From a virus, in IMG/VR virus record IMGVR_UViG_3300030389_003660, positions 1 through 46,513 of that record: 46,513 nucleotides of DNA; one strand, given 5' to 3'. Shown one piece after another: positions 15,521 through 26,287 of this stretch (position 1 is its first letter; the number at the start of each line of letters is the position of its first letter). Under the pieces are notes generated by a model. That model was not told the DNA's origin and ran no database searches. It saw nothing but the letters and a program-made list of their open reading frames with translations. The translations under genes and the position numbers were made by a program.

Positions 15521-18213
15521 TATGATACTGATATAAGATTTTCTGGGAAAAAAGGTAATGTAACTGAGTTATCAGGATTTCTAGCAGTTATATATCCATA
15601 TACTTGCGCTACTTCTCTATTATCGGCAGGAGTGCCTGAGCTAGTAGTTATAGCCGCGTGTACATGCATAAGTTCTACGCTGTTCACCGAATCAGTATTA
15701 GCAGCATCCGGATCAAGTGAAGCTATAAATTCATCACCTCTATCAAAAGTTTGTGATGAAGCTACAGTTAAAGTATTAGTTGCTCTATTTATAGCTGTTA
15801 TTGGAACAGAGTTAGTTCCGTTGTGCGATATAGGACCACCACCTAATGCCATGTTGTCAGTAACATGATCAACTGGAGTTGAGCTTGACATTAGAATATC
15901 TGTAGTAGTAAGCCCGGAATTACCTGCATTCAATCTTATTGACGATTTAGTACCTCCTAAAGATGTTTGTGGTCTATAATCAGTGCTACTTGTACTAACT
16001 AAACTTAAATTTTTAAGCGTGTTGCGTTTTACAGATACATTGTCAATGTAAAAATCGTTACTCGTAGATCCATCAGTGTATATTAATAAAGCACCAGTGT
16101 TATTTGAAGCTGTTATTTCAAATGTATAAGTAACAAAAGAAGGTGTAATAGCAAAAGCACTACTTGTAGCACCACCAATACCTACTCGCATATCTGATAT
16201 GGCTTTAGTACCTTTTAAATCTACACTAATTCTATAAACTTGACCTGCTACTACGCTAGTTGTAGAGCCATCACCTACATGTGCTATGGCTAAACTGGCG
16301 CCTTCTATAGCTGAATCGCTTGTTGCGTTTACAAGTAAACTAGAAGTAGAAGCGTCTCGTGATATTGATGCCGCAGAACCACCAGAAGGATCGTGAACAG
16401 CCCAGTTACCTGTATCGTTATCAAAAGTTCTATTGTCAGCGGGATCAGAAGCTATAAGCTCACTGCCAAGTGTACCACCAGCAGGTAATACAAAGTTAAA
16501 CGGTATAGTTCTTTGGCTAGGTGTAATAAAAATTATCTCTGAGTTGTCTGATATAGTACAATTAGCGCTTAGCTTAACTATATTGTTTTTAACAGCAGTG
16601 ACTGTTGTTAAATGAGGCACGTCATCAGATCCACTAAAGAAAGGTGATATTACGAACATGCCATCTTCTATAGCAGGATATACATCATCAAGAACAAGAA
16701 CTTTTGAGCTAGATATAGCGCCTTGAGATCTAGCTACAACTTTGTAATGACTTGAGCTAGCGCGTGAAGATTTTCTTCTTGTAAAAGATTTTGAAGTTAC
16801 AGCGCTGCCAGAAAGATTATTTATATCAAAACTGTCATTTGATCTAGGAGTTACTGACACTGTAATACTAGATAAACCTTCTTTTATTATTGATTTATCT
16901 GCGATTTTAGTCGGTACGTTAGAAGAAGCTCGCGTGCTAAATGTAGGCGTCACAAACACATCGTATCTTAATTCGCTAACATTTTTAGGTGGGAAGAAAT
17001 AATGTTCATCTACACCTGATTCACCTATAGTATAAGCGTTTGTACAAGGTGTGTCCTGAAAACCTCTTAACCCTGTAGAAAAATTATAATAGCCTCCAGT
17101 AGCAGCTATCGTATCAGTTTCGGCGTCAACTGTTCTAACTAAGTTTAAATTGTATGTAGCTCCAGGCGTACCCATTACACTTATAGCTTCGTATCTAGGC
17201 GTACTACCTAAAGCCCTTGGCGCGTCTACATTTCTTATAATAAAATCACCAGCTAACTCTTCAGCAGGTTGAAATATATCAAACTCGCAAAATACTACAG
17301 CGCCTTGTATGGCACACCAATCACCTTGTTCAAAAGCAAATATATCACTAGTGAGAAGATTTTGTGGATCTACTGGATTATAGTATATTTCTTGAGCTAA
17401 TATATAAGGTTGATCGTTTGAGTTTAATATTTCAAAATTTTGTGACGAATAAGCCTGTGCAAAAAAAGGATTTGAAGCGGTTATATTAGTAGTGTTTTGC
17501 GTAAAGAAAAAGTTGTTTGGATCAAAGCTAGGTTCTGTAGCACCAACTCCAACGGCAGGTAACGTATCAATAGCGACTCCGCCAGAAGCTCTTAAAAAAC
17601 CAACTCTTATTAAATTATAGTTTTGGTTTAGTATATAGTTATTTATCGTACCTTCAAACTTCCATTTCACTACACCACTAGTAGTGCCATCATCTAGTTG
17701 AGTTCTAGTTATACCTTGAAAAGGATTAGGCGCTACAACCCAAGAGTTCATACTTGCTGGTTGATAAAAATTAGCTATAACTCTAGTGTCGTAATCATAT
17801 CGTAATTCAAAACAAACTTTACGTGGAGGTGTAGTTGCTATTGGATTATCAGTTCTTTCATCGATATCAATATTCAAAGCGCCTGAAGCACTAGGACTAA
17901 CTGAGCCAAATACAACAGCTGCGTTGACAGTATTATTTATATCACCAGTAGTACCGTTATTAGTAAATGTAACTTTAGATATACCAGTATCTACATTACC
18001 ACCTTCATATATGTTAGTACCTGCAGTAGCAGCACCACTACCGTTTGTTTCTGTAGCACCACCTACTTTAAAATTACTTGCATCTAAAAAAGCTCCGCTA
18101 TGTATATTTGTAGTAGGATTTACTGGCGTAATAGTTATATTAGCAGTAGTACCAGTTAAATTAGCACCACTAGTGCTGTTTATTGTATCTTGTATTGTAT
18201 AATATAGTGACAT
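15520..18213 (-). CDS. Tail fibre / adhesin-like structural protein with a CBM-like domain
   Basis: This 897-residue, Ser/Thr/Asn-rich, beta-dominated protein has few Lys and no coiled coil. The N-terminal half has repeated short strands typical of virion fibres. At about residues 577-725 there is a jelly-roll-type segment: it starts LGSELIASDP, continues through AGQVYRISVDLKGT and ends YIDNVSVKRNT, the layout of CBM4/9-like carbohydrate-binding domains. The C-terminal part (MLMHVHAAITTSSGTPADN-like stretch to FFPENLISVS) is beta-rich. It lies just downstream of the 2118-aa tail protein. A role in binding host surface glycans is likely. The domain call is by pattern only. Confidence 0.65.
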   Translation of the reverse strand: MSLYYTIQDTINSTSGANLTGTTANITITPVNPTTNIHSGAFLDASNFKVGGATETNGSGAATAGTNIYEGGNVDTGISKVTFTNNGTTGDINNTVNAAVVFGSVSPSASGALNIDIDERTDNPIATTPPRKVCFELRYDYDTRVIANFYQPASMNSWVVAPNPFQGITRTQLDDGTTSGVVKWKFEGTINNYILNQNYNLIRVGFLRASGGVAIDTLPAVGVGATEPSFDPNNFFFTQNTTNITASNPFFAQAYSSQNFEILNSNDQPYILAQEIYYNPVDPQNLLTSDIFAFEQGDWCAIQGAVVFCEFDIFQPAEELAGDFIIRNVDAPRALGSTPRYEAISVMGTPGATYNLNLVRTVDAETDTIAATGGYYNFSTGLRGFQDTPCTNAYTIGESGVDEHYFFPPKNVSELRYDVFVTPTFSTRASSNVPTKIADKSIIKEGLSSITVSVTPRSNDSFDINNLSGSAVTSKSFTRRKSSRASSSHYKVVARSQGAISSSKVLVLDDVYPAIEDGMFVISPFFSGSDDVPHLTTVTAVKNNIVKLSANCTISDNSEIIFITPSQRTIPFNFVLPAGGTLGSELIASDPADNRTFDNDTGNWAVHDPSGGSAASISRDASTSSLLVNATSDSAIEGASLAIAHVGDGSTTSVVAGQVYRISVDLKGTKAISDMRVGIGGATSSAFAITPSFVTYTFEITASNNTGALLIYTDGSTSNDFYIDNVSVKRNTLKNLSLVSTSSTDYRPQTSLGGTKSSIRLNAGNSGLTTTDILMSSSTPVDHVTDNMALGGGPISHNGTNSVPITAINRATNTLTVASSQTFDRGDEFIASLDPDAANTDSVNSVELMHVHAAITTSSGTPADNREVAQVYGYITARNPDNSVTLPFFPENLISVS

Positions 18214-18216
18214 GTA

Positions 18217-21200
18217 TTAATCCCAATTTGCACCACCTGCAGAAGTAGAGCTGTCATTTACAGTTATTGTTATAGGACCACCATAGCTGTCGTCGCTGTG
18301 ATCCATTGTAGCTATACCTAAACCTTGAACAGAAAACTCTTTTTCATCTAGGTTGCTTAATGTTGTAGTTTCACCAGTAGGATATGTGAACCATTTACCT
18401 TCTTTGTCTTTAAACTCAAGCTCGCCACATGTTTGTAGATTAGTTTCTAAATTACTTACAAACCACCCGTTAACAGTATCAGGTATATTATAGTATTCTC
18501 TATCACTTACGTTATCTACACTAACAATACCAGTTGTTGCTTCACTACCAGTAGCAGAGTTGTTATTATAAAAAGCAACACCATCAGCAAAAGTCGCTGC
18601 ATCGTCCCAATTAGTTACTCTAGCTTGAGAGCCTTCGTAACTTAAGTATCCAAAACTTTTTACAGATTCTACCGCATCATTAAATAAAACAGTAATATCA
18701 GAATTATACTGAGTACCATAAAAATTATTTCGAGTTTGATTAGTATGATGCTGCCATATATGACCATCAAAGAAAGTATAGTACTGGTTATTCAAACTTA
18801 TACCGTGCTGTAGTCCTTTGACTTGAGCAGGTGACAAATCTTGAGTTACATAAAAAGTTTTAAAACTTAACCACCCTTTTGACTTTTCGCTATACGAAAC
18901 GGTTACTTGCTCTGTAGGTAAATTTTGGCCGTTTCTTGTTTTAGTACTTATAGAAATATTGTACTCGTTTTTTCTTTGATCATAAGTGCCTATAACTTTA
19001 TCTACAGTTTCAGCAAACTTGTCTGCAAAATAATCTTTCATACCTGCGTCAGATATAGGTCTAGCCCCACTGTTATCATTAAGAGCTATTACTTTGCCCC
19101 TCGATACATCAGAAAAATACATTTCAGTAGGAGTAACTACTAGTGATTCTGGATTTTTAGATATACCGTAATCTCCTTGATATGCAACAGCGCTACCAAT
19201 AACTGAGTTACTAGCTACAACTTGAGAATCACCATCCGCGTTAAATAATAAATCTCTATTAGTGTCTGCTCTTAGTATTTTATCTTCACAGAATATAATA
19301 GCCCTAGTATCTCTAGCTTTTAAGGCCTGTATACTACCATGAGTTGGATTTATTTCTTTTGTTATATTTTCACCTGCTATAAATTGATTAGTATCGTTTA
19401 CTCTAGCGTTAGAGTTATACACTCCAGAATATATTAAACCATATTTTCTACGCTCTTCTTTAACTCTAGGACTAGCTAATGTAGAAGAAGCTTTAACGCC
19501 ATTGTCCATTTGAGGAGCGTTAAAATCGTCTCGTATTCTGTCTGACTCTACTCCATTAGCAAAACTCCAACAATTATTCCAGTCTAGCTGTACTGTTTTA
19601 TTAGCTATATTAGTAGTGCTAATAATACCAGACGTAGCGCCAGTATTTACGTTTGGAGCGATGCTAGTAACTATGGAATGACCTGTCACGTTAATAGTGA
19701 CATTTTGAAAACTAACTTCTTGACCAGCGGCTATTATAGAAGCTACTGGTTGACCGGTAATTGCAGGTGTAAAGGTTATTGTGCTATTTTCAAACGACGT
19801 TATAGTATGTGTAGACACAACTGTCTCGAATATGGTTTGACCACCTCCTGTAACACTTTCTTCACCAAAGTCAAATGGTTGTAGCACGTATGACGTAACA
19901 GTAAACGTAGATCCAACAGGTATATACTCTGGTCTAGTTTTTTCATTTAATTTTAAAGGTATTAAACCAGACGCTTGATAATATATATCTAATTCAACAG
20001 CTTCTCTAGGTTCAGTTTCCCATATAGCTGGTGAATCAGAATATGAAGACTCATCCGAAGCAAATGGAGATAAAATTTCTATTACATCGTGACCACTCTT
20101 GTTTGACTGCCCATCGTGTTGTAAAGCTCGTCTAAATTTAGGATTTAACGTACCATCGTCGTTAGCTATAGGTACTAAATCAGGATCTGTGCCGTGTATA
20201 GGATTATAACCACTTTCCGTCTCGTCGCCTCCAATAGGTGGCTCAACTTGTATCGTCCATCTCTGTCTATGATTTATAGCAGCAGCATATTGCCTAGCTG
20301 CTTCATCATGCTTCTCTTCTCCGCCGCTACCACTATCATGGAAAAAGCAAGATAATACATTTTGTATACCCCAAATTCCATTTATTTTTGGACCAGGACC
20401 AAGATTTTGGTTTGCATATCCAACTTCATTGCCTATGTTTTGGAAACCTTCGCCATCGTAATCAAAATCATACACACCGTTTTCATAACCTTTAACAGTA
20501 TATATCTGCGCATCAGGACATCTTTGAAATCTAAACACAGTTCCTGGTGTTACAAGTTCTTTTATAAACGCGTATGCAGCCGCAGACTGCGTATCAATAT
20601 CTGCAAACTCATCTAATTTTCTTTTTAAACCAGTTGTTCCTTCGCTCACTTCCCAAGTATTTCCTGACTGTGTAGGCCAGCTACACCACGATATATCCAT
20701 AAAGCACTTGCCTTGATAACTCCATATACCTCTACTAGGCTGGCCTTCGTATCGGCTCCAATTACCAATTTGATTATTTTGACCATTACCTTGAGGATTT
20801 TCACCTCCACTATCAGCGCTATAAGGAGAAAAATGTGATGTTCCACCAGCACCTAAACTAGGCCACACATTAGCAATATTTGCATGGCTAGCATTAAAAA
20901 ACCCTGCGTCTGTGTCACCGCTAAACCAGTTACCACTAACTATATATCTATAAAAATTTCCTTGAACAGTACCTGCGCTATTAACTGACGAGTACTGGTG
21001 ATGTTGTATAAACCCATCTTCACTAGCAGCACCACCTGCTGTGCCACTACCAGGAGAAAAAGAACCTAAACCATATTGAGAGCCAGCATTTGGTGTAAAA
21101 AAGTTTCCTGGGGCGCCACCATTTTGTCCGCCCCATGAAGCTGCTGTGGCTCCATCTATAAAGAAAGAATTTTTGCTTCGAACATACCACCAAAAGTGCT

Positions 21201-24200
21201 TTGCTGGATTTTGAAAATCTGAACCAGTTTGAGTACTACCAAACCAGTCACGAGATTCACTGCCATTAATTGCTCTTACAGTGTTTGTCGCCATGTTTAT
21301 TCTTACGTTATTTATTTCACCTTCTGTATGATTTTTTAAGAAAGTATATGGCGCACCTGTGTCGTAGCTGTCGGCGTTATATCCCTGCACTGTGCTCCAA
21401 TCGTGTTCTGTAGGGTGATTAGGGCCAGTGCTAAACTTGTTTGCTGCGTAATGCCTGTACCAATGAAATTTATCAACAATAGGATTACCAGTTAGCAAAT
21501 TAGGGTTAACTGTATCAATATGTGTCCAATTAACTCCAAGCCCATCTGTTGGAAGCCAGTTTGAGGGATAACCTCCGTTATGAAACCTAGCATAAGGATA
21601 AATAGCATTATGTGGTATTGTTCCTTGTATACCACCCGGAGTATCTGTACCGTTGTAGGCAGAAGACAAATGTCTTGTTCCAGCGTTAACATAACCGTTA
21701 TTATTAACATAACCTAGAGACCAAGAGTTAAGAACGTAATAATCAAGATCAGATACTTGAGCTACATATTGAGTTAATACGTCGTCTTTAAATATTTTTA
21801 CAAAGAACCTACCGTCAAACTCTGGCGAATTAACTACAGCGTAATTTATAAGCTCTATTTGTAAACCATCTATAGCTGTAGCAAAAGAGTTTTGCGTAGA
21901 AGTAAACGCCATATCTTGGCCAAAAGGTTGCTTAACATTTATCCTATAAAAACCACCTTCACTAGTTAAACCTATATTTGATACTTCGTAGTATGCTGAT
22001 TTTTGACTATTTCCTGCCCAAACTCTAATAAATAATCTCTCGTAATCTCTATCTCGTAAAAAATCTGTACCAAACTCTTCTTCAAAATTTGCTTGAGCAA
22101 TACTTACAGTTCTGTATTCAGGCAATGGAAACCCTTGACCAGCAGATCCAATAGCACCACCTTCATCAGTTACTTTACCTAAACTAATTTTTTGAGTTTT
22201 TATAAAATCAGGAGCATTGCTTTCAATAGCTAATATTCTGTACTTTGCTTTTTCTTCAACAATAGTAGAAGATCCATGAGCTTTTTTAAGTATTAAAAAA
22301 TCTTCTTCTTTCAACTTGTTTCTCTCTGAAGAAGGAAACGAAAGCCAAATATTTCCATCTGATGCATTGTACCATCGATCCATAGAAAGAGTATAATATT
22401 CTACAGATGTTTCTTTTATGTAATAAGAATAATACTCTGCCCATTCAGGTATTGTTGTACCAGTTTGTATTTTAGCTCGTAATTTATTTGAAAATCTAGA
22501 ATATTTTTTATCTAATCTTTTAACAGAAGTTTCACTAGTAAGCACAGGAGTTTCTCTACCAAACCTATCGCTAAACACTACACCAACGTGATAGTCGCGC
22601 ATTGTTTTAACAGATGGTAAAGGATGCGTATTTGAGCCGGCAAGCACTTCATCATGCTTAAAGCTTAATTGTAATTTAGGTGAAGAATCTACATTATAGT
22701 TTTGCAAATAGTTACCATACACAAGTCTATTAGCCGTAATCTCTTGAGCTAATGCTTTACGAGGAACGTTGTCGTAAGGTCGTATAAGTTGATTAGAAGG
22801 AACTACAGCGTGTATCATATCTGTAGTTAAATTAAACTCGCCTCTAGCGTTAGGTTCAATATTAACATCTGGCCACATAGGGTGACCGTCAGATTTGCGT
22901 ATAGTTTTTACTGTATATACCGTAGGATTATTAGTTTCTTTATATAATAAATCTATTTCTACAACATCTTGTGGACATGTAGTTTCTACGTCTTTGTAGT
23001 TTTTAAGCTTTAAACCTCGCAGCTGGTTTCTCATACCAAGGTTATGGCCTTTTTTAGCTTGATAGTCAAATGGACCAGGTAAAAAAGCTACTTGTGAAAA
23101 TGGCGCGAATGGAGAGTACTCTCCGTCTTGATATTTATATCTATATGAAAATCTTGGAAACTTAAAATTAAACAATGTATCTTTATCTTCTAATCTTACT
23201 TTCCAAGGATTTAAATCACTTCCCATGTCACTAGTGACAGATGTTTTTATAGATAAAACTTCTACAGTAAACGGACCTGTAAATATTGCATTTGGATTAT
23301 CGTCGTTTCCTGGACTGTTAACTACTAAAGCTCTTACATCTTGCAGCGCTTCATCATAATTAGAGTTGTAAGCAGAGCTACTTAAAGCGAATAACAACAC
23401 GTCTCCTTCTCTAAAATCTACAGGTTCTTCAAATGTAATAGTAGTTTCTTCACCTATAAGTGTAGGGTTACCATCTTCAGTAAAGTCTCCATCAGAACAG
23501 ATAGCTGTAACTGGATTTTCTATGCCAGTAATAGTATTAACTCTATCTGCAGTAGTTCTATACATATCAAGCAACAACGGGGTTTTAGGCGCTTGGCGTA
23601 TAACTGTAACGTTGCTTAAACCAACAAAGAAAGGTTGAATCCCAGCAGAGTTTAATGCAACTTCAAAATCTTGACCAGTTTCTGTAGAATCTATTACTAA
23701 TCTAGTATGAAAATCAGCGTTTTCTCCTTCAAAAATATCGCTAGTTGGGTTGTTTGATCCTGCACCTTGTAGCACTTCTGTACCACCTGTACCAAACATA
23801 GATCTTCGTATGTTTATTTTTTTTGGCTCGTGAACGTTATCTGTCCAGAATATAAAGTCATCTAATATATTAACTCCAGTGATTATATTGTCTTTATTAA
23901 ACTCAAGAACTTTTTCAGCTGTAAATCTAATATTAGCATCTTCGGCTAAAGTAACTGCGGTGTCTACTGTTATTTGCCACTTAGACTCTCCAACATCATA
24001 CGAAACAGCCGTTACTTTAACTTGAGATTCGTTTGCATTGTATGTTGTGCCAAAAAGCAAATTCATACCTACACGTATACCTGGTATATTAGTAGCGCCA
24101 CTACTATATTCTTCAATAAAGAAGCTAGTAGCGTTATTAACAGCTGCAGCTACAGTTGCGTTAACTCTAAATATATCTACAAAAACGTATTTTATAGTTT

Positions 24201-24573
24201 GAGTTACAGTATCGTATTGTAATATATAATCCTTACCTCTATCTAGCTCTACACCAGTAACAGTATTAAGATCACTATTTACGAAATAATATATTTTATC
24301 TTCATTACTCGCAGCAACTGAACACACACATGTAGCAGAATTTGTTTCGAGCCCGCCTGTTAAGTCATACACACCAGTGACTTGACTTTCAAAGTTAGCC
24401 ATTGTAGTTCTTCTAGTATTGCCTAATGTATTTTGAACAACACCAGAGTTAGACTCTTCAGATGTAGATATTTCTATATTTGTAGCATCTCTATATTCGC
24501 CTTGAGGAACAAGTCTTTCATCAAGATCTTTGTTCATTCTACCGGCAGAGAATACTCTTCTTGATTCAGCCAT
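18217..24573 (-). CDS. Very large tail structural protein (MNKDLDERLVP family)
   Basis: The product is 2118 residues. Its N-terminus has a signature that I recall as common in marine phage tail proteins: AGRMNKDLDERLVPQGEYRD followed by ATNIEIST. Beta-rich sequence follows to about residue 950. Then comes a long insertion of about 400 residues, very rich in Gly, Asn, Trp and His (around 990-1370; for example NGGYPSNWLPTDG). The end is a more regular C-terminal region that includes a KSKGWLSFKTF segment. The conserved N-terminus plus the upstream neighbours (309 and 242 aa) suggest a nozzle or tail-tube protein analogous to T7 gp12, with the insertion as an exposed receptor-interaction part. 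No protease or hydrolase motif was seen. Confidence 0.72.
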   Translation of the reverse strand: MAESRRVFSAGRMNKDLDERLVPQGEYRDATNIEISTSEESNSGVVQNTLGNTRRTTMANFESQVTGVYDLTGGLETNSATCVCSVAASNEDKIYYFVNSDLNTVTGVELDRGKDYILQYDTVTQTIKYVFVDIFRVNATVAAAVNNATSFFIEEYSSGATNIPGIRVGMNLLFGTTYNANESQVKVTAVSYDVGESKWQITVDTAVTLAEDANIRFTAEKVLEFNKDNIITGVNILDDFIFWTDNVHEPKKINIRRSMFGTGGTEVLQGAGSNNPTSDIFEGENADFHTRLVIDSTETGQDFEVALNSAGIQPFFVGLSNVTVIRQAPKTPLLLDMYRTTADRVNTITGIENPVTAICSDGDFTEDGNPTLIGEETTITFEEPVDFREGDVLLFALSSSAYNSNYDEALQDVRALVVNSPGNDDNPNAIFTGPFTVEVLSIKTSVTSDMGSDLNPWKVRLEDKDTLFNFKFPRFSYRYKYQDGEYSPFAPFSQVAFLPGPFDYQAKKGHNLGMRNQLRGLKLKNYKDVETTCPQDVVEIDLLYKETNNPTVYTVKTIRKSDGHPMWPDVNIEPNARGEFNLTTDMIHAVVPSNQLIRPYDNVPRKALAQEITANRLVYGNYLQNYNVDSSPKLQLSFKHDEVLAGSNTHPLPSVKTMRDYHVGVVFSDRFGRETPVLTSETSVKRLDKKYSRFSNKLRAKIQTGTTIPEWAEYYSYYIKETSVEYYTLSMDRWYNASDGNIWLSFPSSERNKLKEEDFLILKKAHGSSTIVEEKAKYRILAIESNAPDFIKTQKISLGKVTDEGGAIGSAGQGFPLPEYRTVSIAQANFEEEFGTDFLRDRDYERLFIRVWAGNSQKSAYYEVSNIGLTSEGGFYRINVKQPFGQDMAFTSTQNSFATAIDGLQIELINYAVVNSPEFDGRFFVKIFKDDVLTQYVAQVSDLDYYVLNSWSLGYVNNNGYVNAGTRHLSSAYNGTDTPGGIQGTIPHNAIYPYARFHNGGYPSNWLPTDGLGVNWTHIDTVNPNLLTGNPIVDKFHWYRHYAANKFSTGPNHPTEHDWSTVQGYNADSYDTGAPYTFLKNHTEGEINNVRINMATNTVRAINGSESRDWFGSTQTGSDFQNPAKHFWWYVRSKNSFFIDGATAASWGGQNGGAPGNFFTPNAGSQYGLGSFSPGSGTAGGAASEDGFIQHHQYSSVNSAGTVQGNFYRYIVSGNWFSGDTDAGFFNASHANIANVWPSLGAGGTSHFSPYSADSGGENPQGNGQNNQIGNWSRYEGQPSRGIWSYQGKCFMDISWCSWPTQSGNTWEVSEGTTGLKRKLDEFADIDTQSAAAYAFIKELVTPGTVFRFQRCPDAQIYTVKGYENGVYDFDYDGEGFQNIGNEVGYANQNLGPGPKINGIWGIQNVLSCFFHDSGSGGEEKHDEAARQYAAAINHRQRWTIQVEPPIGGDETESGYNPIHGTDPDLVPIANDDGTLNPKFRRALQHDGQSNKSGHDVIEILSPFASDESSYSDSPAIWETEPREAVELDIYYQASGLIPLKLNEKTRPEYIPVGSTFTVTSYVLQPFDFGEESVTGGGQTIFETVVSTHTITSFENSTITFTPAITGQPVASIIAAGQEVSFQNVTINVTGHSIVTSIAPNVNTGATSGIISTTNIANKTVQLDWNNCWSFANGVESDRIRDDFNAPQMDNGVKASSTLASPRVKEERRKYGLIYSGVYNSNARVNDTNQFIAGENITKEINPTHGSIQALKARDTRAIIFCEDKILRADTNRDLLFNADGDSQVVASNSVIGSAVAYQGDYGISKNPESLVVTPTEMYFSDVSRGKVIALNDNSGARPISDAGMKDYFADKFAETVDKVIGTYDQRKNEYNISISTKTRNGQNLPTEQVTVSYSEKSKGWLSFKTFYVTQDLSPAQVKGLQHGISLNNQYYTFFDGHIWQHHTNQTRNNFYGTQYNSDITVLFNDAVESVKSFGYLSYEGSQARVTNWDDAATFADGVAFYNNNSATGSEATTGIVSVDNVSDREYYNIPDTVNGWFVSNLETNLQTCGELEFKDKEGKWFTYPTGETTTLSNLDEKEFSVQGLGIATMDHSDDSYGGPITITVNDSSTSAGGANWD

Positions 24574-24575
24574 AT

Positions 24576-25505
24576 TTAATGTTTGATTATCTTAGACTGT
24601 CCTCTAAGTACTTGAGTTAATTCTTCTAGCTTGATATTTGAAAGCCTAAGCTTAGCTTTTCTAGTTTCTGCAAATCTCTCCTTCTTTATCATTTGCAAAG
24701 TTCCTGGAGCAGTATCTTTTCTAGCAGATAGCACTCCATATAATATGTGCTTATATATAGCTTCTTCAGCTAATTTAGGTACATATGATGTAGTTAAGTC
24801 AAGACCATTTTCATCTCCACCTAAACCGTCGCTAATATATTTAAGTACAACTGTTTTACCAGATACGTTCGAGCTAAAATGAAATTTACCTTGTGTTTCA
24901 TCAACAAAGAACGTTCCGTTTGCCTGTGCATACTGTGGATCAAGTCCATATCTACCACCAACTAAATCTCCATATTGATCGTTTATTTCATCAGCATCTA
25001 CACTACCTATATCACTTGCTGTTTGAGATTTAAAATTAGTAAATGAAGTAGAACCAATGTTACCGTCAGAGTCACTAGGAACTGCCAATAAATCTGTACC
25101 TGAACTCCCTGTATCAAAACCACCGTGACTTTCTACTGCGAATCTAGTAGCGAAAGGATTGCCAGATTTATCTGTAGGATATAATCTACGGAATACACCG
25201 TTGTTATCAACCCATTGTAAACTTACATAGTTAATGTAATCTAAAGGCATAACTAAAACTAAAGAAGAAGGTATCTCTACTTCTAAATCTCTAGTACACT
25301 TAAGAGTATCGTAACTTAATTCCTGCAAACTACGTATAGCATGAAACGTCACATCTTGCCTTACTACTCCTTCACATATTTTACCTGATCCAACGTATGT
25401 AGCAAAAAATGAATCAATAATTTCTTGTAATGGTATTTGCCTGTAATCCCCATGATTTCCATTAGCTCCATAATAAGCATTTGGTTCTAGTTTTAATATA
25501 GCCAT
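24576..25505 (-). CDS. Tail adaptor / tubular protein A-like structural protein
   Basis: This 309-residue protein sits between the 242-aa connector candidate and the giant tail protein. The stretch from TFHAIRSLQELSYDTLKCTR to PSSLVLVMPLDYINYVSLQW resembles a family seen repeatedly in marine phages and often labelled structural or tail-tube. The C-terminus is helical and charged (KAKLRLSNIKLEELTQVL). The gene starts 3 nt after the stop of the 242-aa gene. In podovirus gene order this is where the head-to-tail adaptor (T7 gp11-like) lies. The assignment is synteny plus recollection of the family. Confidence 0.62.
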   Translation of the reverse strand: MAILKLEPNAYYGANGNHGDYRQIPLQEIIDSFFATYVGSGKICEGVVRQDVTFHAIRSLQELSYDTLKCTRDLEVEIPSSLVLVMPLDYINYVSLQWVDNNGVFRRLYPTDKSGNPFATRFAVESHGGFDTGSSGTDLLAVPSDSDGNIGSTSFTNFKSQTASDIGSVDADEINDQYGDLVGGRYGLDPQYAQANGTFFVDETQGKFHFSSNVSGKTVVLKYISDGLGGDENGLDLTTSYVPKLAEEAIYKHILYGVLSARKDTAPGTLQMIKKERFAETRKAKLRLSNIKLEELTQVLRGQSKIIKH

Positions 25506-25508
25506 TGA

Positions 25509-26237
25509 TTATTGATTTTGTAATTGATTTTCAGCCTGACTTAATTGAGCAATAGTACTAGTTAGGCCTGGCTTATTTATAACTATACCAGCTAGTTCTA
25601 GTATTTTATTTACTAAAGTATCTTCTTCAGCTCTATGAAGCTCAAAGTCTACCGCAGCAAAACTATTATAAAGCGCTTTACCGTTAACCACAACGTAAGC
25701 CCAGTTAGCAGGCACTGGTATTCTAAAGCACTCAACGTCAACACCGCTTGTAACCGTAGCTCCTGCGTTAAGAACTATGATGTCATCACCGTCAATATTG
25801 CTATCAGCGTATATTGGAGACGTGATGGCTAAAGCGTGACGTGTTGATCTAACAATATCTTGAAACTCATTAAGCGAAACTTTCTGAGCTACTCTACCAC
25901 CGTGAAAAACTCTACCTGTTTTAAACACAGGGTATGCTACACCACTTACTGTTATCGTGGTTGGATATACGGTAGCACTATCATTTAAACTTAAAACTCT
26001 AGAAAAAGGTCTAAGCTTCATGTCTATTAATTCACTTATATTGCTTTCATCTAGCTCTGCAGACTTGTTTGCGTCTGCTGTTTCTCTAGCATTTTTATGA
26101 TAAAAATAAGACTCAAATATAGTCATTTGAGCCTGGTTGGCCAGCAAGTTAAACTCCTGCGGAGTAATATAACCTCGCTGCTCTTTATTTGCAAGAGCTA
26201 ATACTCTTTGATATACTGTGTCTACACTTACTGCCAT
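25509..26237 (-). CDS. Head-tail connector / neck structural protein
   Basis: The product is 242 residues. The helical N-terminus (VDTVYQRVLALANKEQRGYI, then TPQEFNLLANQAQMTIFE) looks like a family commonly seen next to tail-tube genes in uncultured marine phages. The middle is beta-rich and the C-terminal helix is Gln-rich (TSTIAQLSQAENQLQNQ). It is the first gene after a UUCG hairpin at 26256-26279 and begins the tail block. It may form the connector ring under the portal. No enzymatic motif is visible. Confidence 0.6.
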   Translation of the reverse strand: MAVSVDTVYQRVLALANKEQRGYITPQEFNLLANQAQMTIFESYFYHKNARETADANKSAELDESNISELIDMKLRPFSRVLSLNDSATVYPTTITVSGVAYPVFKTGRVFHGGRVAQKVSLNEFQDIVRSTRHALAITSPIYADSNIDGDDIIVLNAGATVTSGVDVECFRIPVPANWAYVVVNGKALYNSFAAVDFELHRAEEDTLVNKILELAGIVINKPGLTSTIAQLSQAENQLQNQ

Positions 26238-26255
26238 AATTCGTTTTTAAGTATA

Positions 26256-26279
26256 GTGACCGCCCCGAAGGGCAGTCAC
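26256..26279 (-). terminator. UUCG-capped 10-bp hairpin between the 275-aa and 242-aa genes
   Basis: On the minus strand the RNA is GUGACUGCCC, loop UUCG, GGGCGGUCAC: ten pairs with one U.G wobble, capped by the very stable C(UUCG)G tetraloop. It follows the 275-aa gene and lies 18 nt upstream of the 242-aa start. The downstream tract (UAUACUUAAAAACG) has few U residues, so it may be a leaky terminator or an RNA-processing/stability element instead of a strict stop. Confidence 0.6.
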
Positions 26280-26287
26280 ATAACTAG